From positions 41,863 to 105,862 of the forward strand of contig QAOA01003126.1 in assembly GCA_003255065.1 (NCBI GenBank): DNA of 64,000 nt, in the 5' to 3' direction. Below are positions 35,916-45,900 of the stretch, in pieces. A model generated the notes under the pieces. That model did no database searches, was not told the origin of the DNA, and was given only the letters and a program-made list of their open reading frames with translations. Numbering within the stretch: the stretch's first letter is position 1; the number at the start of each line of letters is the position of its first letter. Source of the stretch: Cercis canadensis. Taxonomy: Eukaryota > Streptophyta > Magnoliopsida > Fabales > Fabaceae. Position numbers and translations under genes: made by a program.

Positions 35916-36683
35916 GTTAAAAATTAATTTTTGATCAATTTTTTTCGCTGACCCATAGCTTCTATGAAAGTTTTACTTCTGCCACCTATTTTTGGTGTTT
36001 ATTTATGCAGTCCATTAGCCAAGTAATGGGGCTTTGGGTTTATGTAGCGTTTTTAAAACCAGTGCTAGTTGAAATTTTTTACCATGTCATGTCTGCCTGA
36101 TTCAAGAAGCATTGAACTCCCTTGGTTTTCTCAAATTCCACTTGGCCAATGTCTTAATAGCAGTTTAGCACCTTGTTCTAACGTGAAATGTTTACCTATT
36201 TGGAAGTTTCCCTTAGTCACCTTGCCCTTGGTCTAAACAGTGTGCCATTTCGGAGGGATAGCCTTGTGTGAGAGCTGTGCCTTTTGGCAAGGCACAGGGT
36301 GCATGTAAGGCACAGGGTGCATGTAGGGCACCTCAGGTTTTGTAAAAGAGAATGGGAAAGAAAGGGGAAGAGGTTGTGGGAAACCATAAATTTTGGTTGA
36401 AAATGAGTAATGTATGCAAATAAATTTAGATTAAATCCAGGGTTAGTGCTTTTCAAATTTTGGTTAATGTTAGGGAAAAAAATTAAAATAAAAATGCGAA
36501 AACGAGTAAAGGCGTAAACAATTAACTTTAATTTTTAAACACTTTTTTGGGTGCAGTAATAATTTTGCTTGAGTTATGAAGTCCATCCTGCGACTAGCAT
36601 AAAGTTAGGTTGCAACTAACAATCTGTTGTATGTTCAAGTTCTGATGTAATAATTTGTTATCATCATTGTTTTTCCATTGTAG
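35916..36683. other. AT-rich intron-like or intergenic DNA
   Basis: Nothing coding was recognised. A short tandem repeat (AAGGCACAGGGTGCATGT twice, near 36289-36325) is the only structure. The stretch ends at the acceptor of the coiled-coil gene fragment. Confidence 0.55.
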
Positions 36684-37331
36684 GCACAAGTTTGATAAAA
36701 ATCTGGCTCAGAGGAATGTCAAAAGAGATGATGACTTCAATCACATTGAGGACCTAGAGGCTATGGTACTAAAGTTTAACATGAATTTTGCATTAGGAAA
36801 TTCTGACATAAGAGAAAAATTTGCTTGAAGACACCAAAATATATTCAGGCACATGATATTTCAATTGAAGATGCAAGAAGCTCTGTATCGTACCATCAGA
36901 TTATAACTTTATGTGCAGGAGCTTTATTCATGAGTCACGGCACAGGAAGAGGAGTTCCTTTCCCTTTGCAAACAGATTGCTATTGCTTGTATGAAGGTAT
37001 GAAATATTTACTGGTGTTAAATTATCTCTACATCTTTTACATTCAAGGACATCAGTTAATTGTTGTGGCAACAGGAACTGCAGCTGTCAAATGAGAAATA
37101 CCAACTAGAGAGGAAATTCTCTGAACTGTGAATGGTTTGTCTAGTTTATGGAAAGTGTTAGTTACCTTATTGTCTTGTATCAAGTATAAAGTTAATTTAG
37201 AAAATTGCATGGTATTTATTGGTTAGGCAATTGATAAGAAGCAAAATGAAGCCATCAACTCTGCATCAAATGAGTTGGTTTGGAGAAAAGGCGATCTTGA
37301 AGAAAATTTAAAACTGACTCATGATTTAAAG
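36684..37331 (+). pseudogene. coiled-coil host protein, three decayed exons
   Basis: Three exon-like pieces in order on the plus strand: 36684-36996 after an acceptor (CATTGTAG), 37075-37128 after CAACAG, and 37227-37331 between GGTTAG and GTGAAT. They encode charged, heptad-like sequence typical of a coiled coil, including NHIEDLEAMVLKFNMNFAL, ISIEDARSSVSYHQI, LSNEKYQLERKFSEL and AIDKKQNEAINSASNELVW. Exon 3 is a clean 35-codon open frame. Exon 1 has a stop and frame changes, and exon 2 has a damaged donor, so the copy is a pseudogene or a fragment. The wording resembles a conserved plant coiled-coil family that I cannot name with certainty. No upstream or downstream exons were seen in 35.9-37.9 kb. 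Confidence 0.6.
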
Positions 37332-37924
37332 GTGAATTTAATATTATAATCATATTTTGACTTTTCTGCTTTCCCTTTTTATGATATTCATTTCACTGCC
37401 CTTTTGGAAATATTTTAATTCGATTGATAGATTGTTACAATCTTTTGAACATTTGTAGTTACGGGGCTGCTTTGCAGTTGTTTAAGGAAATGTAATATGG
37501 AATGATGGATGTTTTGTGTTATTGGAATTATTTCATAACCCTTTCAAAACTGCCCCCAATCATTATGAAGTGGAGAAATTGTGTGTTGCTTTACTTTTTT
37601 CTTTTTTTAATTTATTTAGTAGTAAAAATTGTTTTAAGAGGCATCAAGTGGTTGGAATGAATTTGTTGCATAAAAACAATTTAGACCTTTAAAGCCAAAA
37701 AATGGAATGAAACTCAAAGCTTAGCTTGGAAGTTTCTTCGGTGAAGAAACTATAAAACAAAAGTTTGGAAGAAGTGGATAAGGGCCAGTTTTGCACTCAT
37801 GAAACAAGTAAGCTAGGTGTCAGGTTAAGTACTCATGTATACAAGCATTCATCTTTAGGCCTGCATATTGTCCAAAGCCCTGTTAGGTGAAAGGGAAAAA
37901 AAAACAGGGGTCTACCATTAAACT
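37332..37924. other. intron-like DNA up to copia D, nothing recognised
   Basis: AT-rich DNA with T-rich stretches, possibly the continuing intron of the coiled-coil gene fragment. It ends at the LTR start. Confidence 0.5.
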
Positions 37925-38165
37925 TGTTGGAATCCCGGAAGTTATGGGATTGAATCAGGATTGTCAATCAAGGAGAATGATTGACTTTCCATATATAGCT
38001 CATTTAATAGGATAGCTGTAAATCCCTTAGATTAAGCTGTATTTATTTGTAATTTCCTAGATTAGGCTATTTCTGATTTTGAGGGATTGATTGGCTGTAT
38101 CAAATCCCTATAAATTCACAGCTCCTTCACCATTTAGGTAAGGAAGCCAATACAGAATTTCTACA
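37925..38165 (+). repeat. copia D 5' LTR
   Basis: 241 bp with TG...CA ends and PBS TGGTATCAGAGC directly after. It carries GATTGTCAATC where most other copies have GATTGACAATC. The LTR at 47998-48238 shares this variant. Confidence 0.95.
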
Positions 38166-41100
38166 TGGTATCAGAGCACCGATCCATGAACATGGAGAAT
38201 TCTGAAAAAACAACTTCTGAAGTTGTATCCTCCATGGCAAACCCTTCGGTGAGTGAGAGTTCCTCTCTTATGAGCTCCTCACTTATCATCACCAACCACA
38301 AGTTAGATGGTAAAAATTTCCTCCACTGGTCTCAATCTGTTCTTATGGTGATTAGAGGCCGGGGAAAAATGGGCTACCTCACTGGAGAAGCCAGCAAGCC
38401 CAAAATTGATGATCCCACTTATGCAATGTGGGAACTCAATAATTCCATTGTGATGTCATGGCTCATCAATTCGATGGAGCCTCACATCAGCAGAACCTAC
38501 CTTCTTTTCAAGACAGCAAAAGCCATATGGGATGCTGTCAAGGAAAACTACTCTGATCTAGAGAATGCCTCCCAAGTTTTTGAGATCAAGATTAAACTCA
38601 AAGACACTCGGCAGGGCAACCTTGATGTCACCAGCTACTATAACTCTCTAAAGGTATTATGGCAGGAGCTGGATCTGTTTTATGAAGCAGATTGGGGAGA
38701 TCTTGATGATCACATCAAGTTCAAAGCTCACCTTGATAAGGAACGCTTGTATGAGTTCCTAGCAGGTCTGCATAAGGATTTGGATGAGGTTCGTGGCAGA
38801 ATCTTAGAGAGAAGACCTCTGCCTGCCATTGGAGAGGCATTTGTTGAGGTTAGGCGTGAAGAAAACAGAAGAAGGGTGATGTTAGGAGACAAGGATCCTA
38901 AAACTGGCCAAATAGAGGGTTCTGCCCTTTACACCAGAGGTTTTTCAGAGTCTAAATTCAAGATAGACAATGAAAACAAACAGAAAAAATATGGAGAAAG
39001 ACCTGTATGCAGCCACTGCAAGAAGACTGGACATACCCGAGACACTTGTTTCCAACTCCATGGTGTTCCACCAGGTTGGAAGCCAAGGAACAAGAGAGAA
39101 GGGAAAGCTCATCAAGTTACCTATGAAGAATCCAGTGGAGAGGATGTTGCTAATGTTCAGTTAACAAAGTCGCAGTTGGAGGTTCTACACCAGATCCTTG
39201 GCCATTCCTCATCTCCTATGTGCACCTTAGCTCTAAAAGGTACTGCTAATTCTGTTTCTACCCCTGACCTAGAACAATCAGCTCCTTGGATATTTGATTC
39301 AGGAGCCTCAGATCATATGACAGGTAACTCATCTCTATTTTCTGCTTATACCCCTTGCAAACATGATTTTCGGGTAAGAGTAGCAGATGGTACCAGATCC
39401 CCTGTTGCTGGTTTTGGGACAATTAAATTGACTGATAATCTTGTTCTCAAATCTGTTCTCCATGTCCCAAACCTGTCTTGTAACCTAATATCCATTAGCA
39501 AACTGACTAGGGATACTAAATGCCGTGTTAATTTCACCTCTAATTGCTGTGTTATACAGGAGCAGATCTCGGGGAAGATGATTGGCAGTGCTAGTATGGC
39601 TGATGGACTCTACTTTTGGAACAAGCATGCTTCTTTGAATAAACAAGCATTGACCGTCAATGTGTCCAATGTCTCTAATTCTAGTCAAATTATGATGTGG
39701 CATCGTAGGTTAGGTCACCCCAACTTCTTGTATCTCAAAAGTTTGTTTCCAAACTTATTTATTAATGAGAATCCTAGTTCTTTTTCTTGTGAGATTTGTC
39801 AATTAGCAAAAAATACCCGAGCATCTTATGCTGCAAAACCCTACATTGCTTCTCGCCCATTTGCACTCATTCATAGTGATATTTGGGGAGCCTCCCGAGT
39901 TAAAAATATTTCAGGTGCTAGGTGGTTTATCACCTTTATAGATGATCACACACGGGTATGTTGGGTATATCTCCTAAGGGAAAAATCTGAAGCCTCTCAC
40001 ACCTTCAAAAACTTCCACTCTATGGTCCAAAATCAGTTCCACACCAATATTCAAACCTTAAGGACTGATAATGGCAGGGAGTATTTTAATTCTGTCTTAG
40101 GGGAATATCTTACATCCCATGGTATAATTCATGAGAGTTCTTGTGCCCATACCCCCCAACAAAATGGGATTTCTGAGAGAAAAAACCGCCACCTCCTAGA
40201 AGTCACTAGGTCCCTTATGTTTACCATGAATGTACCAAACTATCTATGGGGAGAGGCAGTTTTAACTGCAGCCTATCTCATAAACCGAATGCCATCCAAA
40301 GTTCTTAACCTTCATACACCACTCTCGGTTTTCCAAAAGAACTTTCCTCACTATAGGTTTTCCTCTCTAACTCCAAAAATATTTGGGTGTAAGGCCTTTG
40401 TTCACTCTCATTTTCCCGGACTGTCTAAACTTGATCCTAGGGCACATAGGTGTGTGTTTGTTGGGTACTCACCTACTCAAAAGGGATATAAATGCTATTC
40501 TCCCACTCTCAAACGCCTATTTGTGTCCAAAGATGTCTCCTTTTTTGAAACTGATCCTTACTTTCCCCCCTCTCCACTTCAGGGGGAGAATATAGGTGAA
40601 GTTGAGTGTAGGGAAATCAATTTTGAACCTGAATCTACACCTACTGATCCTGTACAGACAGAACTGAAATCTGGACCTATAACCCTGCATTCTGACCCTA
40701 CACCCTTACCTATCTCATACCCAAGTGTGGATCCCATGCCTCCTAAAAATAGTCAACCAGAACCTGAACCTGTGACAATACCAGAACCAGAACCTGAACC
40801 TGTGACAATACCAGAACCTGAACCTGAACCTGTGACAATACCAGAAACTGAACAACCAAAAATGCTTGTTTATTCAAGAAGGAATCCTTCTTCAAAGGGA
40901 GATAAGTTAGACAAACAGCAAGGCCAAGAATCTGAGCCAAATATCTGCTCCAGCAGCACTAAGAGTCCTGCCAAACCAGCTCAGAACCATACAGAGCCAC
41001 AGCAGAACCTTGAAGACTTCCCAATTGCCATTAGAAAAGGGGTAAGAACATGTACAAAACATCCTATCTCTAAATTTGTTTCATTGGAAAATTTATCCCC

Positions 41101-42745
41101 TGGATTTCGTGCCTTTTCTGCTCATCTTTCCAAAACAGAAATTCCTAAAAATATAGATGAGGCCCTTTCCAAACCAGAATGGAAGAAAGCTGTCTTACAG
41201 GAGATGAATGCCCTTGAAAAAAATGGCACATGGGAGCTCAAGAACCTACCTACGGGGAAGAAAACAGTTGGCTGTAAATGGGTGTTCACCATTAAATACA
41301 AAAGTGATGGAAGCATAGACAGGTACAAAGCAAGGCTGGTTGCTAAGGGTTTCACTCAAACCTATGAGATAGACTATCAAGAAACGTTTGCACCTGTGGC
41401 CAAACTGAACACAATAAGAGTTCTGTTGTCCTTGGCTGCAAATTCAGATTGGCCACTCCACCAACTAGATGTGAAGAATGCCTTTCTCAATGGAAGGCTA
41501 AATGAAGAAGTTTACATGGACATACCACCGGGTTTTGAGGGGCAGAAAGGAAAGGTGTGCAGATTAAAAAGGGCTAAAGTTTACATGGACATACCACCTG
41601 GTTTTGAGGGGCAGAAAGGAAATGTGTGCAGATTAAAAAGGGCTCTCTATGGGCTGAAACAGTCTCCTAGAGCATGGTTCAAAAGGCTGACCCAAGTTGT
41701 GAAGAAAAGAGGGTATAATCAGGGCCAAACAGATTACACTATGTTTTTCAGACACTCAATAGACGGCAAAATCACCATCCTCATTGTCTATGTGGATGAC
41801 ATGGTTATAACCGGTAATGATTTAGGAGAAATTCAACTCTTGAAGAGATATCTCAGCACAGCATTTGAGCTAAAAGACCTAGGACCCCTAACATATTTCC
41901 TAGGAATGGAGGTAGCTCGAAGTCACACCGGTATTTCCATATCACAGAAAAAATATGTGCTGGATCTGTTACAAGAAACCGGTATGTTGGGCTGTAAACC
42001 AGCTGATACACCTATGGAGCCTAATAAAAAACTAGGTGATGAGGATGTAGGCAGTGACATAGACAAGGGAAGGTACCAGCGCCTTGTTGGCAGATTAATT
42101 TACCTCTCTCACACAAGGCCAGACATTGCATTCCCTGTAAGTGTAGTGAGCCAATTCATGCACTCTCCTAAAGAAGGTCACTTGGAGGCAGTCTACAGAA
42201 TTTTGAGATATTTGAAAGGGACTCCTGGAAAGGGTCTATTTTTTAGAAGAGGAGGTCCAAGATGTGTTGAAATCTTCACTGATGCAGATTGGGCAGGTTC
42301 TGTCATTGATAGGCGCTCAACCTCAGGCTATTGCACTTACATGTGGGGCAACCTTGTAACTTGGAGAAGCAAGAAACAATCTGTGGTTGCTCGAAGTACT
42401 GCTGAGGCTGAATATAGGGCCTTGGCTCATGGTGTATGTGAAGGTATTTGGCTAAAACGCATGTTAAGAGAGCTTCGGGTTCCTAGTTATATGCCTATAA
42501 AGCTCTACTGTGACAACAAAGCTGCTGTGAGTATTGCTCACAATCCTGTCCATCATGATAGAACTAAGCATGTGGAGATAGACAGACACTTCATCAAAGA
42601 AAAGATAGACAATGGTACTATTAATCTACGGTACTTGCCCACAGCACAACAAGTTGCCGATGTGCTTACCAAGAGTCTTCCTAAGCCTCGGTTTAATGCA
42701 CTAACAAGCAAGCTGGGCATGATTAATACCTATGCCTCAGCTTGA
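38165..42745 (+). CDS. copia D gag-pol polyprotein
   Basis: One open frame of 1526 codons. The part order is gag, CCHC knuckle, aspartic protease (DSGAS), GAG-pre-integrase, integrase, Pro/Glu linker with three repeat units, RT (YVDDM) and RNase H. The ATG counted here is formed by the last base of the LTR and the PBS. The ATGs a few codons later (MNMENSEK) are equally possible starts. It is slightly longer than the 1503 codons of copy F. It is treated as a fossil polyprotein and not a host gene. Confidence 0.88.
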   Translation: MVSEHRSMNMENSEKTTSEVVSSMANPSVSESSSLMSSSLIITNHKLDGKNFLHWSQSVLMVIRGRGKMGYLTGEASKPKIDDPTYAMWELNNSIVMSWLINSMEPHISRTYLLFKTAKAIWDAVKENYSDLENASQVFEIKIKLKDTRQGNLDVTSYYNSLKVLWQELDLFYEADWGDLDDHIKFKAHLDKERLYEFLAGLHKDLDEVRGRILERRPLPAIGEAFVEVRREENRRRVMLGDKDPKTGQIEGSALYTRGFSESKFKIDNENKQKKYGERPVCSHCKKTGHTRDTCFQLHGVPPGWKPRNKREGKAHQVTYEESSGEDVANVQLTKSQLEVLHQILGHSSSPMCTLALKGTANSVSTPDLEQSAPWIFDSGASDHMTGNSSLFSAYTPCKHDFRVRVADGTRSPVAGFGTIKLTDNLVLKSVLHVPNLSCNLISISKLTRDTKCRVNFTSNCCVIQEQISGKMIGSASMADGLYFWNKHASLNKQALTVNVSNVSNSSQIMMWHRRLGHPNFLYLKSLFPNLFINENPSSFSCEICQLAKNTRASYAAKPYIASRPFALIHSDIWGASRVKNISGARWFITFIDDHTRVCWVYLLREKSEASHTFKNFHSMVQNQFHTNIQTLRTDNGREYFNSVLGEYLTSHGIIHESSCAHTPQQNGISERKNRHLLEVTRSLMFTMNVPNYLWGEAVLTAAYLINRMPSKVLNLHTPLSVFQKNFPHYRFSSLTPKIFGCKAFVHSHFPGLSKLDPRAHRCVFVGYSPTQKGYKCYSPTLKRLFVSKDVSFFETDPYFPPSPLQGENIGEVECREINFEPESTPTDPVQTELKSGPITLHSDPTPLPISYPSVDPMPPKNSQPEPEPVTIPEPEPEPVTIPEPEPEPVTIPETEQPKMLVYSRRNPSSKGDKLDKQQGQESEPNICSSSTKSPAKPAQNHTEPQQNLEDFPIAIRKGVRTCTKHPISKFVSLENLSPGFRAFSAHLSKTEIPKNIDEALSKPEWKKAVLQEMNALEKNGTWELKNLPTGKKTVGCKWVFTIKYKSDGSIDRYKARLVAKGFTQTYEIDYQETFAPVAKLNTIRVLLSLAANSDWPLHQLDVKNAFLNGRLNEEVYMDIPPGFEGQKGKVCRLKRAKVYMDIPPGFEGQKGNVCRLKRALYGLKQSPRAWFKRLTQVVKKRGYNQGQTDYTMFFRHSIDGKITILIVYVDDMVITGNDLGEIQLLKRYLSTAFELKDLGPLTYFLGMEVARSHTGISISQKKYVLDLLQETGMLGCKPADTPMEPNKKLGDEDVGSDIDKGRYQRLVGRLIYLSHTRPDIAFPVSVVSQFMHSPKEGHLEAVYRILRYLKGTPGKGLFFRRGGPRCVEIFTDADWAGSVIDRRSTSGYCTYMWGNLVTWRSKKQSVVARSTAEAEYRALAHGVCEGIWLKRMLRELRVPSYMPIKLYCDNKAAVSIAHNPVHHDRTKHVEIDRHFIKEKIDNGTINLRYLPTAQQVADVLTKSLPKPRFNALTSKLGMINTYASA

Positions 42746-42752
42746 GGGGGAG

Positions 42753-42967
42753 TGTTGGAATCCCGGAAGTTATGGGATTGAATCAGGATTGACAATCAAG
42801 GAGAATGATTGACTTTCCATATATAGCTCATTTAATAGGATAGCTGTAAATCCCTTAGATTAAGCTGTATTTATTTGTAATTTCCTAGATTAGGCTATTT
42901 CTGATTTTGAGGGATTGATTGGCTGTATCAAATCCCTATAAATTCACAGCTCCTTCACCATTTAGGT
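42753..42967 (+). repeat. copia D 3' LTR, cut by gap
   Basis: The first 215 bp of the LTR, up to CCATTTAGGT. The last 26 or so bases are in the run of N. Confidence 0.93.
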
Positions 42968-43633
42968 NNNNNNNNNNNNNNNNNNNNNNNNNNNNNNNNN
43001 NNNNNNNNNNNNNNNNNNNNNNNNNNNNNNNNNNNNNNNNNNNNNNNNNNNNNNNNNNNNNNNNNNNNNNNNNNNNNNNNNNNNNNNNNNNNNNNNNNNN
43101 NNNNNNNNNNNNNNNNNNNNNNNNNNNNNNNNNNNNNNNNNNNNNNNNNNNNNNNNNNNNNNNNNNNNNNNNNNNNNNNNNNNNNNNNNNNNNNNNNNNN
43201 NNNNNNNNNNNNNNNNNNNNNNNNNNNNNNNNNNNNNNNNNNNNNNNNNNNNNNNNNNNNNNNNNNNNNNNNNNNNNNNNNNNNNNNNNNNNNNNNNNNN
43301 NNNNNNNNNNNNNNNNNNNNNNNNNNNNNNNNNNNNNNNNNNNNNNNNNNNNNNNNNNNNNNNNNNNNNNNNNNNNNNNNNNNNNNNNNNNNNNNNNNNN
43401 NNNNNNNNNNNNNNNNNNNNNNNNNNNNNNNNNNNNNNNNNNNNNNNNNNNNNNNNNNNNNNNNNNNNNNNNNNNNNNNNNNNNNNNNNNNNNNNNNNNN
43501 NNNNNNNNNNNNNNNNNNNNNNNNNNNNNNNNNNNNNNNNNNNNNNNNNNNNNNNNNNNNNNNNNNNNNNNNNNNNNNNNNNNNNNNNNNNNNNNNNNNN
43601 NNNNNNNNNNNNNNNNNNNNNNNNNNNNNNNNN
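42968..43633. other. assembly gap (N run)
   Basis: 666 undetermined bases that start inside an LTR. Frames that appear to cross it have no meaning. The gap may hide further copia sequence. Confidence 0.99.
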
Positions 43634-43789
43634 TTTTTTTTAATTTTAAAAATAATATTTAATTCAAAAAATAGTAGTCCATTTATATATAAGGCTTTTA
43701 TAGGATCATGTTTGGGCCTCAAAAATTAGGCCTAAATTGGGCCCAAGCCGTTTGACAATACCAAACCATAACTAACTGAAGAGATTATA

Positions 43790-44947
43790 GATTTTCAAAC
43801 GTAACCAAACTTTAAGCTACTTGATTAGCCTCCCTTGGAACCCAAATAAAAGAGAAAGCATAAGACAGATTGCATAGCTCATGACTATCTTGAAAGATCA
43901 GACCAAGAGTTGTGAGCTTACTAGACCTCTTCGAGAGAGGGGGTTGAATCACTCCCAACGCATCCCCTTCAATACAAATAGACAGTATGCCCCATGCTAG
44001 AGCATTCGTAACCCTTCAGCAGACGAAATGCCCTTTATTGGCATAACCCAAGCTACAAAAAAATTTTCCTTGGCTGTCCCTTACAACTCCACCTACGCCA
44101 ACCTCTCCATTTCAGCTAAGAGCAACATCAAAATTCAGCTTATAGAACAGATGGGTAGGCCTTTCCCACTTATGAACAGATGCCTCACCGCGCAGGCTAC
44201 GACAAGGAAAAAGTGCAGAAACCTCATCCCAAAGACTCATAGCAAAGCTCCAAATATTAGCCAAAGGACTTGCAGATTTGCCCAGTCTAAGGGCATTCCA
44301 TCGCTGCCAAATATTATAGCAGGCAAAAACTAGCAAAGACAGTTGCTTATCATCCCATCCCAAATATTTAGCAGAGAACCAAGAAAGGAACGTTGTATTA
44401 TCATCAGACCCATTAAGAGCAACGAAACCTTGTTATTCCCATAGTCTCCCAATAGAGCTAAAGTAAAACAATGCATGCATAGTAGTTTCTATGCCTTGTT
44501 GGCAACAGCAGCATAAATTAAGTATGTCCATACCTCGACAAACAAGAGCAGATGTAGAGGGAAAAATCTCTTTACAGCACCTCCGTAGAAAGTACTTGTG
44601 TTTGTTCGGGATTGAAGCTTGGATTGAAGCTTTCCAGACCTTGCTCCACACTCTCCTTTCTGCTGTCATATGGGGGTCATCTATGTCTTTCACACACCCT
44701 TCACTGCTAGAAATTCAGAGCATACCTTCTCGTGACCCAACAATCCACAATAATAGCAGAACTGGGGAAGTTGCTTGTACTTGAAGTCAACCCAGAACAT
44801 ACCATCCTCTTTACCTCCAAGTTTCATGCAAGGTTTTAAGGGATTAGAGACCTTCAACCAGGCCAGCTCCTTCATCACTGTCCCTCCTTTGACATAATTA
44901 AAGGTCAATCCAAAAGAATGACCTCCTTTGACATAATTATAGGTCAA
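43790..44947 (-). mobile_element. L1-type LINE remnant, internally deleted
   Basis: Read on the minus strand, three pieces of a plant non-LTR element follow each other. First comes an ORF1-type zinc knuckle (LPQFCYYCGLLGHEKVC, about 44690-44947). Second is the zinc-binding region found after reverse transcriptase in plant LINEs (KYFLRRCCKEIFPS, CRGMDILNLCCCCQQGIETT, about 44433-44693). Third is an RNase H-like end (KLNFDVALS, GVGGVVRDSQGKFF, IEGDALGVIQ, FIWVPREANQVA, about 43790-44363). The endonuclease and reverse transcriptase that should lie between the first two are missing, and stops and frame changes interrupt the rest, so the copy is dead. A 36-bp tandem duplication (TTTGACATAATTA..GGTCAATCC) sits at the 5' side, near 44888-44955. 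Confidence 0.75.
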
Positions 44948-45098
44948 TCCAAAATGAACATAAACACAATATCACTCATCAATACCTGCTAGCTTAAGGG
45001 GACTGATGTTGTGATCACAGATTGAATTAAAAGTTTTATCATCATTAAATTCATTTCCTAACTGACTAAAAACATTTACATCTCAATTCACTCTTTAT

Positions 45099-45434
45099 GG
45101 AGGTGTTTGGTATGCTATGTTCCTTAATTCCCCTGTAATCTTGAATTGGGGTATAAAATATAAGGGAATTATTAGATCAAGGCCTATTTAAGATTCTCTT
45201 GTTTGATATTACAATTGAAAATGCATTTCAGCCCTTTAGTGACATTAGATTACAGGAGGTAAGATTAGATTCACTAGCTTGTAAGGGAATTGAATTACAA
45301 GGTCTAATCTTGTATAACTATATTGCAACCTATAATATAATACCAGAATACGAAGCTATAATTCAACTTTGTAATCTAAAAATTCATGAATTCTAAGATT
45401 ACTAAGTGAAAATTATGGCACACCAAATGCCTCC
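45099..45434. mobile_element. MITE with terminal inverted repeats
   Basis: A 336-bp AT-rich non-coding element. The left end GGAGGTGTTTGGTATGC pairs with the right end GGCACACCAAATGCCTCC at about 14 of 17 positions. A TAT triplet flanks it on both sides and could be the target duplication. The 5' GGxxGTGTTTGGT ends and 3-bp target site fit a PIF/Harbinger (Tourist-like) MITE, but the usual target is TAA/TTA, so the superfamily is tentative. Confidence 0.6.
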
Positions 45435-45659
45435 TATAGCTTTAGCACCAACCAAGTCTTAAATTAGGTGGTTGCAATATGCTTCTAGCAAATAAACATA
45501 GATCATAAAGTGATCATCTCCAAGTTTTTCTTGCAGTCCGTGAAGAGTTCAGCTAACTTTTTCTAACATTCAAAATGTTATCTATAGTGTGCTTGGAATT
45601 TGGAAATACGGTGAGACACAACGTTGCCCGCATAAGCTCCAATTAGGAGCCTCCCCTTT

Positions 45660-45900
45660 TAGGAGGTATTTGGTATGTGTAATTTTTACTTCGTAATTTC
45701 AAATTCTGTAAGTGTAATCTTAGACTATGGAGCTTAATTACAGCGTTTGGTATACTAATATTAGAATTAGATTACATATTGTAATTCTAAATTATACCTT
45801 GTAATTCAATACCACCCAAGGGTTGTCATTCAACCCTTCAACAAAAGCTAGACAATCTACAATTACACCATGCAATCCAATGCCACCCAACAAGGAAATA
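45660..45900. mobile_element. possible second MITE, partial
   Basis: It starts AGGAGGTATTTGGTATGTG, close to the end of the MITE at 45099, and has the same TGTAATT-rich interior with a short inner palindrome near 45765-45800. No matching right end was found, so it is either degraded or nested. Candidate right ends near CAATGCCACCCAAC (about 45880-45893) pair poorly. Confidence 0.35.

Larger units (their letters stand above)
37925..42967 (+). mobile_element. Ty1/copia element D, looks whole but 3' LTR runs into a gap
   Basis: Copia element with a 5' LTR at 37925-38165 and a 3' LTR from 42753 that is cut by undetermined bases at 42968. The internal part is one open gag-pol frame. Over the 215 bp that can be compared, the two LTRs differ at about one position, so the insertion is very young (inference, well under one million years at usual plant rates). 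Target-site duplications cannot be checked because the 3' edge is in the gap. It belongs to the subfamily with three linker repeat units. No obvious break was seen. Confidence 0.92.

Noticed and set aside
36217-36456. Minus-strand frame with repeated TCTLCL
   Set aside because: It is produced by a short tandem repeat (AAGGCACAGGGTGCATGT twice) and looks like chance.
42919-43722. Long open frames on both strands near 43 kb
   Set aside because: They consist almost wholly of undetermined bases in the gap at 42968-43633 and have no coding meaning.
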